Position numbers and translations under genes: made by a program. From Clostridium sardiniense (GTDB taxonomy: Bacteria; Bacillota; Clostridia; Clostridiales; Clostridiaceae): 64,000 nucleotides of DNA. This document shows positions 26,239 through 34,820 of the stretch, piece after piece (the stretch's first letter is position 1; each line of letters opens with the position of its first letter). The stretch lies in NCBI RefSeq assembly GCF_016907995.1, contig NZ_JAFBDA010000002.1, positions 62,001-126,000 on the forward strand. Reading direction: 5' to 3'. Under the pieces are notes generated by a model. It saw nothing but the letters and a program-made list of their open reading frames with translations, had not been told where the DNA came from and did no database searches.

Positions 26239-28107
26239 ATGATAAAGAGTATAAAGATAAAGATATTTATGATTTTAATAGTTTTTTTAACATTAACTCT
26301 AGGAAATACGTTAGTATCTATAAATTATTTTAATAAATTGCAAGAGTCTATAGACTCTATAATGCATGCTAATTATGATAGTGTAGTTGCAGCACAGAAT
26401 ATGATAGAAGCAGTAGAAAGGCAAGATAGTTTAGAACTAGCATTTATATTTGAAGAAGATAAATCACTATCTTTATTATATCAAGAGAATAATATGAAAT
26501 TCATAGAGTGGCTTTATAAGGCTAAAAACAATATAACAGAAAATGGAGAAAATGAGACATTAAATAGTATAGAAAAAACTTATACAGAATATACAGAAAA
26601 GGTTAAAAGACTAGAAAGCCTAAAAGGAAAAGAGGGGGGAGATAAGGCACAAAAGTATTATTACAATGATATATTACCTTTATTTGATAAAGTAAAAGAA
26701 GATTGCACAAATTTATTAAATATAAATCAGAAATCTATGGTTAATATGAAGGAAGAATCTAAAGAATTAGCAAAAGAAGCAATATACTATACCCTAAGTA
26801 TAGTAGTGGTAGTCTTAATAATAGGACTTTGCATAATTGGGTATTTATTAAAAAAAATAATTAGACCTATCGAAGATTTAACAATTGGAATAAAAGAAGT
26901 ATCAGAAGGAAATTATGATTACAAAATACCTTTAAAGAGAGAGAAAGATATTAATTTTATGCTAGAAGAATTTAATCATATGGCTTATGAACTAAAAAAA
27001 TATGAGATGTTAAACGTGAATGAGATATTAATGGAAAAACAAAAGGGAGAAGCAATTATAGAGAGTATAGATTCTCCAATAATAGTTACCGATTATGATA
27101 ATAAAGTTACCATGGTTAATAAATCAGCAGAGAGAATTCTAGATGTTAAAGAAAAGAATATAGTAGATAGACATTTTCTAGAAGGGATAGAGAATAGGCA
27201 AATATTTAATATAATTAATAAAGCAAGAAACTCAGTAAGAGAATATAAAGCATTTGAAGATATAGAAATATATCAAAAGGGGGAAAAGATATATTATAGA
27301 GTTATATCTACTCCAATATGGTTCGAGCATAGTGAGAATATAGGAGCTGTAACAATAATGCAAGATATAACTAAATTTAAGGAAGTTGAAATATTAAAAT
27401 CAGAATTTGTATCAACTGTATCCCATGAATTTAGAACTCCACTTACCTCAATTTCGATGGCAATATCATTATTGTTAGAAGAAAGCTTTAGTGATAAAGA
27501 GGAAGAGGAGGAATTATTAAATATTATAAAAGATGATAGTGAAAGACTTAGTAATCTTGTATCTGAATTATTAGATCTTTCAAAATTAGAATCAGGCAAA
27601 ATAGAAATGGATATACAAAATGTTGATATTAAAAATGCTATAAATGAAGCAAAGAGAAGCTTCAAAATGCAATTTGAAGAAAATAATATAACTCTTAATA
27701 TTGATTGCAATGGTGTATATAGATATGTAAAAGCTGACTTTAGCAAAATATCTTGGGTACTTGCGAATCTTATAGGAAATGCTATTAGATACGTAAGCAG
27801 AGATGGAACAGGATTAATAGAAATAAAGGCTAAAGAAGTTAATAATAATATGTTAATTTCAGTTTCAGACAATGGTGAAGGAATTAATGAAGATGATCAA
27901 AAGAAAATATTTGAAAAGTTTGTTCAATTAAAAGATAAAAATGGTGAAGTAACAGGAAGTTCAGGACTTGGACTTGCTATTTGTAAGGAAATAGTAATAG
28001 CCAATTGCGGTGAGATATGGGTCGATAGTACTTTAGGTGAAGGAAGCAAATTTTACTTTACTTTGAAATTAGGAGGTGTAATAAATGAAAAAAATATTAA
28101 TAGTTGA
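26239..28107 (+). CDS. Membrane sensor histidine kinase with HAMP and PAS domains
   Basis: A 622-residue kinase. Membrane helices at about 7-27 and 183-205 enclose a roughly 150-residue, mostly helical extracellular sensor (four-helix-bundle type). HAMP (about 205-258), PAS (about 265-370) and HisKA follow with H396 in STVSHEFRTP, then HATPase motifs NLIGNAIRYV, DNGEGI and GSSGLGLAI. The ATG at 26239 is used because AGAGGAG is 7 bases upstream; the in-frame TTG at 26233 is too close. It overlaps the downstream response regulator gene by 23 bases and is divergent from the truncated kdpD unit, so it may supply the missing kinase function. Confidence 0.92.
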   Translation: MIKSIKIKIFMILIVFLTLTLGNTLVSINYFNKLQESIDSIMHANYDSVVAAQNMIEAVERQDSLELAFIFEEDKSLSLLYQENNMKFIEWLYKAKNNITENGENETLNSIEKTYTEYTEKVKRLESLKGKEGGDKAQKYYYNDILPLFDKVKEDCTNLLNINQKSMVNMKEESKELAKEAIYYTLSIVVVVLIIGLCIIGYLLKKIIRPIEDLTIGIKEVSEGNYDYKIPLKREKDINFMLEEFNHMAYELKKYEMLNVNEILMEKQKGEAIIESIDSPIIVTDYDNKVTMVNKSAERILDVKEKNIVDRHFLEGIENRQIFNIINKARNSVREYKAFEDIEIYQKGEKIYYRVISTPIWFEHSENIGAVTIMQDITKFKEVEILKSEFVSTVSHEFRTPLTSISMAISLLLEESFSDKEEEEELLNIIKDDSERLSNLVSELLDLSKLESGKIEMDIQNVDIKNAINEAKRSFKMQFEENNITLNIDCNGVYRYVKADFSKISWVLANLIGNAIRYVSRDGTGLIEIKAKEVNNNMLISVSDNGEGINEDDQKKIFEKFVQLKDKNGEVTGSSGLGLAICKEIVIANCGEIWVDSTLGEGSKFYFTLKLGGVINEKNINS

Positions 28108-28747
28108 TGATGAAAAAAATATAAGAATTGGAATAAAACATTGTTTAAAATCAGAAGGATATAATATATCTATGGCTTGTGATGGAGAGGAAGCATTACA
28201 CAAAGCAGAAAATGAAAATTATGATTTAATATTAATGGATTATCAAATGCCAAATAGAAATGGAGTAGAAATTTTAAAAATATTAAGAGAAAATAATATT
28301 TTAACTAAAGTAATTATAATGACAGCATATGGTACAGTTGACGTAGCTGTTGAAGCAATGAAGCTAGGAGCCGTTGATTTTATTAGCAAACCATTTACAT
28401 TAGATAAACTAAAAGAGTGTGTTAAAGATAATATGAATAAAGATAATAGTATAATAAGAGTTGAAGAAAATAGTGAGTACTATATAGGAGTTGCTAAAGA
28501 AGCAATTTTAAAAGGTGATTTTGAAGAAGCTAGATATTATTTGAAGGAAGCATTAGTTACTGATACAAGCAATGCTATTATACAGAACCTTTTTGGGGTA
28601 ATAGAGGAAAAACTTCACAATAAGAGTTTAGCACAAAAATATTATAGAGCAGCATTATCATTGGATGCTACTTACAAACCAGCTGATAATAATTTAAGAA
28701 GAACTGTTATGTATGGATACACTACTAAGGGAATAGATTTAGGGTAA
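28085..28747 (+). CDS. Response regulator: receiver domain plus TPR repeats
   Basis: A 220-residue protein with an NtrC-like receiver domain (D8/D9, phosphoacceptor D52 in MDYQMPN, lysine in FISKPFT near residue 104). About two TPR-like helix pairs follow (about 135-205: AILKGDFEEARYYLKEALV and KSLAQKYYRAALSLDATYKP). It has no DNA-binding or sigma-54 ATPase domain. It begins inside the kinase gene (23-base overlap, AGGAGGTG site), so kinase and regulator form a cognate pair. The likely output is by protein interaction. Confidence 0.9.
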   Translation: MKKILIVDDEKNIRIGIKHCLKSEGYNISMACDGEEALHKAENENYDLILMDYQMPNRNGVEILKILRENNILTKVIIMTAYGTVDVAVEAMKLGAVDFISKPFTLDKLKECVKDNMNKDNSIIRVEENSEYYIGVAKEAILKGDFEEARYYLKEALVTDTSNAIIQNLFGVIEEKLHNKSLAQKYYRAALSLDATYKPADNNLRRTVMYGYTTKGIDLG

Positions 28748-28755
28748 GATAAACT

Positions 28756-28781
28756 AGAGTTGATTTTATATAATCAGCTCT
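28756..28781. terminator. Convergent hairpin between the response regulator and GGDEF genes
   Basis: AGAGTTGATT pairs with AATCAGCTCT (one G-T pair) around a 6-base loop, with TTCTCTTTTT following on the plus strand. It overlaps the stop codon of the minus-strand GGDEF gene. The T tract is only moderate in either direction. Confidence 0.6.
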
Positions 28782-29682
28782 AATTCTCTTTTTCAGGATT
28801 TGATGTAAATATTGTGTTGTTACGTCCATTATTTTTAGCTAAATATAAATTTTCATCAGCTAATTGAATAAAATCTTCAATATCTATATTTAAATCATTA
28901 ATAGTATATCCACCTAGACTACAAGTTAATCTTATAGAAATGTCTTTATAGCTAAATAGATTAGATTCTATTTTTTTTCTTATTCTTTCTGCAATAAGGT
29001 TTGCAGTATCTAAAGGAGTGTTTTCTAAAATTATCATAAACTCCTCTCCACCAAACCTTCCAAAATAGTCATCTTTTTTTCTAAGACATGATGAAACAAC
29101 AGAAGAAAATTCTTTTAAAACTTTATCACCTATTAAGTGACCATAAGTATCATTTATATTTTTAAAATGGTCTATATCAAGCATTATTATTGAAAGTGGA
29201 AGTGTAGAAGTATCTGAAGATAAAGATTTTGAAAGTCTTTCATAAATAACTCTTTTATTATAAATATTAGTTAATTCATCTTTGTTTAATGTTTCAGATA
29301 AATAGCTAAGAAGATTTTCTATTGTTATACAATCTGATTTATCTTTAAGAAAACTATTTTTTGATACGTCTTTTATTAATTCTACAACATATGTAGTTTC
29401 ATTATTTATGATTGGAGTTGCAGTAACTAAAAATATTTTATTTTCTTTTAGTTCAATCTTAACAAAAGTTTTATTTTCATTGTAAGCCTTTAAAGATATG
29501 CAATTTTTACATTTTATATTCTTATTCCAAAATGCGTGACAAGGAATGTCTTCGTATTCCTTAATATTTGTTTTAGAATCTGTGTGTAAAACTTTATCAT
29601 TAATTGGGTCAACTAATCTAATAGTGTCATAAAAATCTTTAAATATACATAGTCTGTTTTTTATATCATTAAGTAAATCCAT
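28780..29682 (-). CDS. Diguanylate cyclase (GGDEF) with N-terminal PAS-like sensor
   Basis: A 300-residue protein. Residues about 1-110 form a PAS-like domain with a cysteine pair (KCKNC near residue 60), which could bind a metal or cluster. The C-terminal GGDEF domain (about 130-295) has DELTNIYNKR, LDIDHFKNINDTYGH and an intact active-site loop GGEEF, so it should make cyclic di-GMP from two GTP. There is no membrane segment, and I could not find a clear RxxD inhibitory site. It is transcribed as a single gene on the minus strand. Confidence 0.9.
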   Translation of the reverse strand: MDLLNDIKNRLCIFKDFYDTIRLVDPINDKVLHTDSKTNIKEYEDIPCHAFWNKNIKCKNCISLKAYNENKTFVKIELKENKIFLVTATPIINNETTYVVELIKDVSKNSFLKDKSDCITIENLLSYLSETLNKDELTNIYNKRVIYERLSKSLSSDTSTLPLSIIMLDIDHFKNINDTYGHLIGDKVLKEFSSVVSSCLRKKDDYFGRFGGEEFMIILENTPLDTANLIAERIRKKIESNLFSYKDISIRLTCSLGGYTINDLNIDIEDFIQLADENLYLAKNNGRNNTIFTSNPEKEN

Positions 29683-29837
29683 ATGTAACCTCGTATAAAT
29701 TATTTTAATATATGTATTTATTATATAGTAGTAATAAAACCAATAACAATAAAATATTTCAAAATATGAATAATATAGTAAAAATTCGACAATGTTAATT
29801 GTTAATTAACAAATAGAAACTATATTTTATTATATCG

Positions 29838-29866
29838 TAGACAATGTTTTTCTACGCTACTATAAT
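29838..29866 (+). promoter_or_regulatory. Sigma-A promoter of the 170-residue unknown gene
   Basis: TAGACA (29838-29843), a 17-base spacer and TATAAT (29861-29866). An inverted repeat CGTAGA/TCTACG overlaps the -35 box and spacer, a possible operator. A 14-base perfect palindrome TTGTTAATTAACAA lies at 29799-29812. Confidence 0.6.
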
Positions 29867-29899
29867 ATTAATATACTTATATGAGAAAAGGAGAAATAC

Positions 29900-30412
29900 A
29901 TGGTTATTGAAATAAAGGATAAAAAAATAGAAGAGTCAGCTAAGCAATTAGAAAAAGCAATAGAAATAGTTGGTGGAATAGATTATTTAAAAGAATTTAA
30001 AAATGAATCAGAATTAATTGAAGGAATAATAAAGAGTGTGTTTTATAAAGGTTCAGCTACTATATATATAGAGGGAAGAGGATATACAGTAAAAGAACTT
30101 ATTGAACTTAAAACTGAATTTGAAAAATACTTCTTAAAAAATAAGAGAAAAGTAATAGCAAGAATTGTATCAAAGATAAAAGAATATAATACTTTATTAG
30201 AAAGTAAAATAAGAAAATTTAAAAAGAGCAATTCAATTGAAGAGTTTAGAGATATAGTAAAAGAAATAGAAGAGAGATATGATTGGGAATTTGATAATTT
30301 CTTCTTAATGTATATAGATAATATTGATGAAAATAAAAATTATTATGGTAAATATTTAACAGAAAAGAAAAAACAAATAGTAGATAGTGTTTTAATGAAG
30401 TTAGGTATATAA
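29900..30412 (+). CDS. Unrecognised soluble protein, 170 residues
   Basis: I do not recognise this protein. It is highly charged and predicted mostly alpha-helical, with long Lys/Glu helices at about 65-125 (GYTVKELIELKTEFEKYF and beyond) and no membrane segment, signal peptide or cysteine. The frame is supported by a strong AAAGGAG site and a good upstream promoter. It stands between the GGDEF gene and the hydrogenase-maturation operon, facing the same way as the latter, with 254 bases in between that include the leader of that operon. Confidence 0.65.
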   Translation: MVIEIKDKKIEESAKQLEKAIEIVGGIDYLKEFKNESELIEGIIKSVFYKGSATIYIEGRGYTVKELIELKTEFEKYFLKNKRKVIARIVSKIKEYNTLLESKIRKFKKSNSIEEFRDIVKEIEERYDWEFDNFFLMYIDNIDENKNYYGKYLTEKKKQIVDSVLMKLGI

Positions 30413-30608
30413 ATTTTAGGAAATTTATACTATAATATATTAGTGTTCAAATATTAAGAGAGTGTTCTTTTTATATTTGTTCCTTTAAATTACTTTACAA
30501 ATAATCTAACAGAAAAGAGTAATCTAACCTGGAAGAAAATTAATTTAATAATGTATATTAATAAAAAGGTATTTTTGCGTTAAAATATCTTTACTAGTGA
30601 TACATATT

Positions 30609-30651
30609 GGACTGATTTTCTTTTTATTATAAGAGAACCAGTCCTTTTTTT
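30609..30651 (+). terminator. Terminator directly in front of the hydrogenase-maturation operon's ribosome site
   Basis: GGACTGATTTTCT pairs with AGAGAACCAGTCC (one mismatch, one G-T pair) and is followed by seven T. The GGAGG ribosome site of the TM1266-type gene begins at the next base. This placement suggests attenuation of the operon or the end of a leader RNA. I saw no known aptamer in 30440-30608. Confidence 0.75.
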
Positions 30652-30666
30652 GGAGGTTTTTTTTAT

Positions 30667-30915
30667 ATGAAAAAAATAGCAGTAATTAGTGCTATACTTG
30701 AAGCTCCTAAGGAGTGTCAAGAAGAGTTTAACACTGTTATAGCAAACTTTAGAGGAAGTATTAGGGGTAGAATGGGAATACCATTTGAAGAAGGAATTTC
30801 AGTTATTTCTCTAACAGTGACAGGAGAATTAAATGAAATTAACAGTTTAACTGGGAAGCTTGGAAATATAAAAGGCGTGACAGTTAAAACAGCAATAGCA
30901 AAAAAAGAAATATAA
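30667..30915 (+). CDS. TM1266-type putative [FeFe]-hydrogenase system regulator
   Basis: An 82-residue ACT-like, ferredoxin-fold protein of the TM1266 family, found almost always with hydE, hydG and hydF. The segment IRGRMGIPFEEGISVISLTVTG with the following Gly/Asn-rich loop is typical. A regulatory or ligand-sensing role has been proposed from a NikR-like fold; direct evidence is limited. It is the first gene of the hyd operon, 17 bases before hydE. Confidence 0.85.
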   Translation: MKKIAVISAILEAPKECQEEFNTVIANFRGSIRGRMGIPFEEGISVISLTVTGELNEINSLTGKLGNIKGVTVKTAIAKKEI

Positions 30916-30932
30916 AATAGAAAGGGAAATGT

Positions 30933-31991
30933 ATGAAAGTAATAGACATTATAAATAAGTTATATAAAGAACATAATGCCAGCAGAGAAGAACTTTTATA
31001 TCTTTTAGATAATATAACAGATGAAGACCAAGAGTATTTAATAGAAAAAGCTAATGATATAAGAATGCAAAATTATAGTAATAAAGTCTATATGAGAGGT
31101 CTTATAGAGTTTACTAATTATTGCAAAAGAGATTGTATGTATTGTGGAATAAGAAAGAGCAATAAGAATGCTGATAGATACAGATTAACTTTCGATGAAA
31201 TAATACAATGTGCTGATATTGGAGATAAGCTTGGATATAAAACATATGTACTTCAAGGTGGGGAAGATGCTTATTTTACTGATGAGAGAATGATTGAAAT
31301 TATTAAGGAGATAAAAAAGAGACATCCTAATAATGCAATAACACTTTCATTAGGTGAAAGAAGCTATGAGTCATACAAGAAGTTATATGAAGCAGGTGCT
31401 GATAGATATCTTTTAAGGCATGAAACAGCATCAAAACATTTATATGATAAACTTCATCCAGGTGCATCTTTTGAAGAAAGAATGCAATGTCTTAGAAATC
31501 TAAAAGAAATAGGCTATCAAGCTGGTGCTGGATTTATGGTTGGTCTTCCAGGACAAACAAACGAAGATTTAGTTAATGATTTACTGTTTGTAAAAGAGTT
31601 TAAACCAGAAATGTGCGGTATAGGACCATTTATACCACAAAAGGATACACCACTTGGAGAAGAAACTGGTGGAACTTTAGAAAAAACAGTTATTATGTTA
31701 GCTATAATTAGATTACTACTTCCAGATGTATTACTTCCAGCCTCAACAGCTTTAGGAAGTGTTGATCCACTAGGACGTGAAAAGGGAATAAAAGCAGGCG
31801 GAAATGTTGTTATGCCAAATCTTTCACCAACAGAAGTTAGAGATAAATATGCTCTATATGATGGTAAGATATGCACAGGTGATGAAGCAGCAGAATGTAG
31901 AATGTGCATAGAAGGAAGAATGAGAAGATTTGGATATGAAGTTGAAGTAAACAGAGGAGATAATGTAAAGTGGCTTAAGGAGAACAACTAA
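30933..31991 (+). CDS. hydE: [FeFe]-hydrogenase maturase HydE (radical SAM)
   Basis: A 352-residue radical SAM enzyme of usual length. The SAM-cluster motif CKRDCMYC (CX3CX2C) is at about 67-74, and the family GGE-type motif follows (VLQGGEDAY). A second cysteine group near the C-terminus (CTGDEAAECRMC, about 317-328) corresponds to the accessory cluster site seen in some HydE. HydE takes the HydG product and helps build the 2Fe subcluster with its dithiomethylamine bridge, which HydF delivers to the hydrogenase. The hydrogenase structural gene is not in this window. Confidence 0.94.
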   Translation: MKVIDIINKLYKEHNASREELLYLLDNITDEDQEYLIEKANDIRMQNYSNKVYMRGLIEFTNYCKRDCMYCGIRKSNKNADRYRLTFDEIIQCADIGDKLGYKTYVLQGGEDAYFTDERMIEIIKEIKKRHPNNAITLSLGERSYESYKKLYEAGADRYLLRHETASKHLYDKLHPGASFEERMQCLRNLKEIGYQAGAGFMVGLPGQTNEDLVNDLLFVKEFKPEMCGIGPFIPQKDTPLGEETGGTLEKTVIMLAIIRLLLPDVLLPASTALGSVDPLGREKGIKAGGNVVMPNLSPTEVRDKYALYDGKICTGDEAAECRMCIEGRMRRFGYEVEVNRGDNVKWLKENN

Positions 31992-32018
31992 GAGGGGCAT
32001 CATTTAGGAGGAGTAAAA

Positions 32019-33398
32019 ATGTTTATAAACCACGAATTAATCAACGGTATTTTAGAAGAAACAAAAAATCCAACTAGAGAAGAAGCAAGAGAAGTCATAG
32101 AGAAGGCAAAGAGAAGAGAAACTTTAGACTATAGAGATATTGCTATACTTTTAGCTACTAAAGATGAAGAAATTGAAAAAGAAATCTTTAAGTTAGCTGG
32201 AGAAATAAAAGAAAGTATATATGGTAAAAGAATCGTTATATTTGCCCCACTTTATGTAAGTGATTATTGTGTAAATAATTGTGTTTATTGTGGATATCAA
32301 AGATGTAACTCATTTGAAAGAAGAAAATTAACTCAAGAAGAAATAGCTGAAGAAGTTAAGCTGTTAGAAAAGATGGGTCATAAAAGACTAACATTAGAAC
32401 TTGGAGAAGATCCAGTAAATGCTCCAATTGAATATGTTTTAGAATGTTTAGATACAATGTATAAAACTCAAAATGCAAATGGAGAAATAAGAAGAATTAA
32501 TGTAAATATAGCTGCAACATCAGTTGAAAACTTTAAAAAGCTTAAAGATAGAGAAATTGGAACATATGTATTATTCCAAGAAACTTATCATAAGCCAAGC
32601 TATGAAAAAATGCATCCAAAATCATTAAAGAGTGATTATGAGTACCACTTAACTGCTTTTGATAGAGCAATGGAAGCTGGAATTGAGGATGTTGGAGCTG
32701 GAGTTTTATTTGGACTTGCAGATCCAAGATTTGAAGTTTTAGGACTTATGATGCATAATGCCCATTTAGAAGAAAAATTTGGAGTTGGATTCCATACTAT
32801 TTCAGTTCCAAGAATAAGAAAAGCAAAGGGAGTTACAATGGAGGATTTACCAAATCTTCTAACTGATGAAATGTTTAAAAGAGTAGTTGCAGTAATTAGA
32901 ATAGCAGTTCCATTTACAGGAATGATGATTACTGAAAGAGAACCAGCAGAAATAAGAAGAGAAGCTCTTAAATATGGAGTATCTCAAATATCAGCAGGAT
33001 CAAGTACCGTTGTTGGTGGATATAAAAAGAGAGAAATGAATCAAGAACATGATGAACAATTTAAACTTTTTGATGAAGTTAAACCTCTAGAAGTTATAAG
33101 AGAATTATTAGAAGATGGATATATACCAAGCTATTGTACTGCATGTTATAGAAAAGGAAGAACAGGAGATAGATTTATGTCTCTTGCAAAGTCTGGAGAA
33201 ATACAAAATGTGTGTGAACCTAATGCTATATCTACACTTGTAGAATTTGCTTTAGACTATGGAGATGAAGACTTTAAGGAAAAAGCATTAAATACAGCAG
33301 AAAGAATAGCTAATGAAATAAAAAATGAAAAAACTAAAGAGATAACTTTAGAAAATATTAAAAGATTAAAAAATGGAGAGAGAGATCTTTTCTTATAA
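32019..33398 (+). CDS. hydG: [FeFe]-hydrogenase maturase HydG, first copy
   Basis: A 459-residue radical SAM tyrosine lyase. The SAM cluster motif is CVNNCVYC (about 84-91). The auxiliary cluster motif CX2CX22C is intact near the C-terminus (CTAC...NVC), needed to make the Fe(CO)2(CN)-cysteine synthon from tyrosine. It is followed 27 bases later by a second full-length hydG with most residues identical. This copy departs from the second at sites such as KDREIGTYV in place of NEAGIGTYI and MITERE in place of ILSTRE, so it may be the diverging one. Both have AGGAGG sites. Confidence 0.93.
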   Translation: MFINHELINGILEETKNPTREEAREVIEKAKRRETLDYRDIAILLATKDEEIEKEIFKLAGEIKESIYGKRIVIFAPLYVSDYCVNNCVYCGYQRCNSFERRKLTQEEIAEEVKLLEKMGHKRLTLELGEDPVNAPIEYVLECLDTMYKTQNANGEIRRINVNIAATSVENFKKLKDREIGTYVLFQETYHKPSYEKMHPKSLKSDYEYHLTAFDRAMEAGIEDVGAGVLFGLADPRFEVLGLMMHNAHLEEKFGVGFHTISVPRIRKAKGVTMEDLPNLLTDEMFKRVVAVIRIAVPFTGMMITEREPAEIRREALKYGVSQISAGSSTVVGGYKKREMNQEHDEQFKLFDEVKPLEVIRELLEDGYIPSYCTACYRKGRTGDRFMSLAKSGEIQNVCEPNAISTLVEFALDYGDEDFKEKALNTAERIANEIKNEKTKEITLENIKRLKNGERDLFL

Positions 33399-33425
33399 AG
33401 ATGTGACCATATAGGAGGAGTAAAT

Positions 33426-34805
33426 ATGTTTATAGATCACGAATTAATTAATAGAATTTTAGAAGAAACAAAAAATCCAACTAAAGAAGAAGCAAGAGAA
33501 GTTATAGAAAAAGCAAAAAGAAAAGAAAATTTAGATTACAAGGATATAGCGATACTTTTATCAACAGAGGATAATGATGTTGTTTTGGATATGTATAAAT
33601 TAGCTGGAGAAATAAAGGAAAGCATATATGGTAAGAGAATAGTAATGTTTGCTCCTCTATATGTAAGTGATTATTGCGTAAATAATTGTGTTTACTGTGG
33701 ATATCAAAGATGCAATAAATTTGCTAGAAGAAAGTTAACTCAAGAAGAAGTTGCACAAGAAGTTAGAATACTAGAAAAAATGGGACATAAGAGATTAGCA
33801 TTAGAACTTGGAGAAGATCCAGTAAATGCTCCAATTGATTATGTATTAGAATGTTTAAAAACAATATATAATACACAAAATGAAAATGGGGAAATAAGAA
33901 GAGTAAATGTAAATATTGCTGCAACAACAGTAGAGAACTATAAAAAGCTAAATGAGGCTGGAATAGGTACATATATCTTATTCCAAGAAACTTATCATAA
34001 GCCAACATATGAAAGAATGCATCCAAAATCATTAAAAGGAGATTATGAATATCATTTAACTGCTTTTGATAGAGCAATGGAAGCTGGAATAGATGACGTT
34101 GGTGGTGGTGCTTTATTTGGACTTGCGGATCCTAAATTTGAAGTTTTAGGACTTATGATGCATAATGCTCATTTAGAAGAGAAGTTTGGAGTTGGATTTC
34201 ATACAATTTCAGTGCCAAGACTTAGAAAGGCAAATGGAGTTACAATGGAAAACTTCCCACATCTCTTAACTGATGAAATGTTTAAAAGAATAGTTGCAGT
34301 ACTTAGAATAGCAGTACCGTTTACGGGAATAATACTTTCAACAAGAGAAACAGCAGAAATGAGAAAGGAAGTATTAAGATACGGAGTATCTCAAGTTTCA
34401 GCAGGATCAAGCACAGGAGTTGGAGGATACAAGGAAAGAGAAGAAAAAGGCCATGATGATAAGCAATTTGAGACTTCAGATGAGAGAACACCACTTGAAG
34501 TTATTAAGGAATTGTTAGATGATGGTTATATACCAAGTTATTGTACAGCATGTTATAGAAAAGGAAGAACAGGTGACAGATTTATGGCTCTTGCAAAGTC
34601 AGGAGAAATACAAAATGTATGTGAGCCTAACGCTATAACAACTCTTGTAGAATATGCATTAGATTATGGTGATGAAGAATTTAAGGAAAAGGCCTTGAGA
34701 AATGCAGATAAAGTAGCTAATGAAATAAAGAATGAAAAAACAAAAAATATTGTTTTAAACAATATTAAAAAGTTAAAAGAAGGAAAGCGAGACCTTTTCC
34801 TATAA
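33426..34805 (+). CDS. hydG: [FeFe]-hydrogenase maturase HydG, second copy
   Basis: A second 459-residue HydG directly downstream of the first and the same length to the residue. SAM motif CVNNCVYC and the C-terminal CX2CX22C motif are intact. It keeps forms I recall as typical of the family (EAGIGTYILFQET, LSTRE), so it is probably a fully active tyrosine lyase. The two genes differ at many codons across their whole length, which argues for an old tandem duplication. It is followed by hydF in the same operon. Confidence 0.93.
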   Translation: MFIDHELINRILEETKNPTKEEAREVIEKAKRKENLDYKDIAILLSTEDNDVVLDMYKLAGEIKESIYGKRIVMFAPLYVSDYCVNNCVYCGYQRCNKFARRKLTQEEVAQEVRILEKMGHKRLALELGEDPVNAPIDYVLECLKTIYNTQNENGEIRRVNVNIAATTVENYKKLNEAGIGTYILFQETYHKPTYERMHPKSLKGDYEYHLTAFDRAMEAGIDDVGGGALFGLADPKFEVLGLMMHNAHLEEKFGVGFHTISVPRLRKANGVTMENFPHLLTDEMFKRIVAVLRIAVPFTGIILSTRETAEMRKEVLRYGVSQVSAGSSTGVGGYKEREEKGHDDKQFETSDERTPLEVIKELLDDGYIPSYCTACYRKGRTGDRFMALAKSGEIQNVCEPNAITTLVEYALDYGDEEFKEKALRNADKVANEIKNEKTKNIVLNNIKKLKEGKRDLFL

Positions 34806-34820
34806 TAGGAGATGATTTGT

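Noticed and set aside
32019..34805. hydG pair as an assembly duplication
   Set aside because: The copies differ in many codons and amino acids along the whole length and have different intergenic spacers, which an artefact would not produce.
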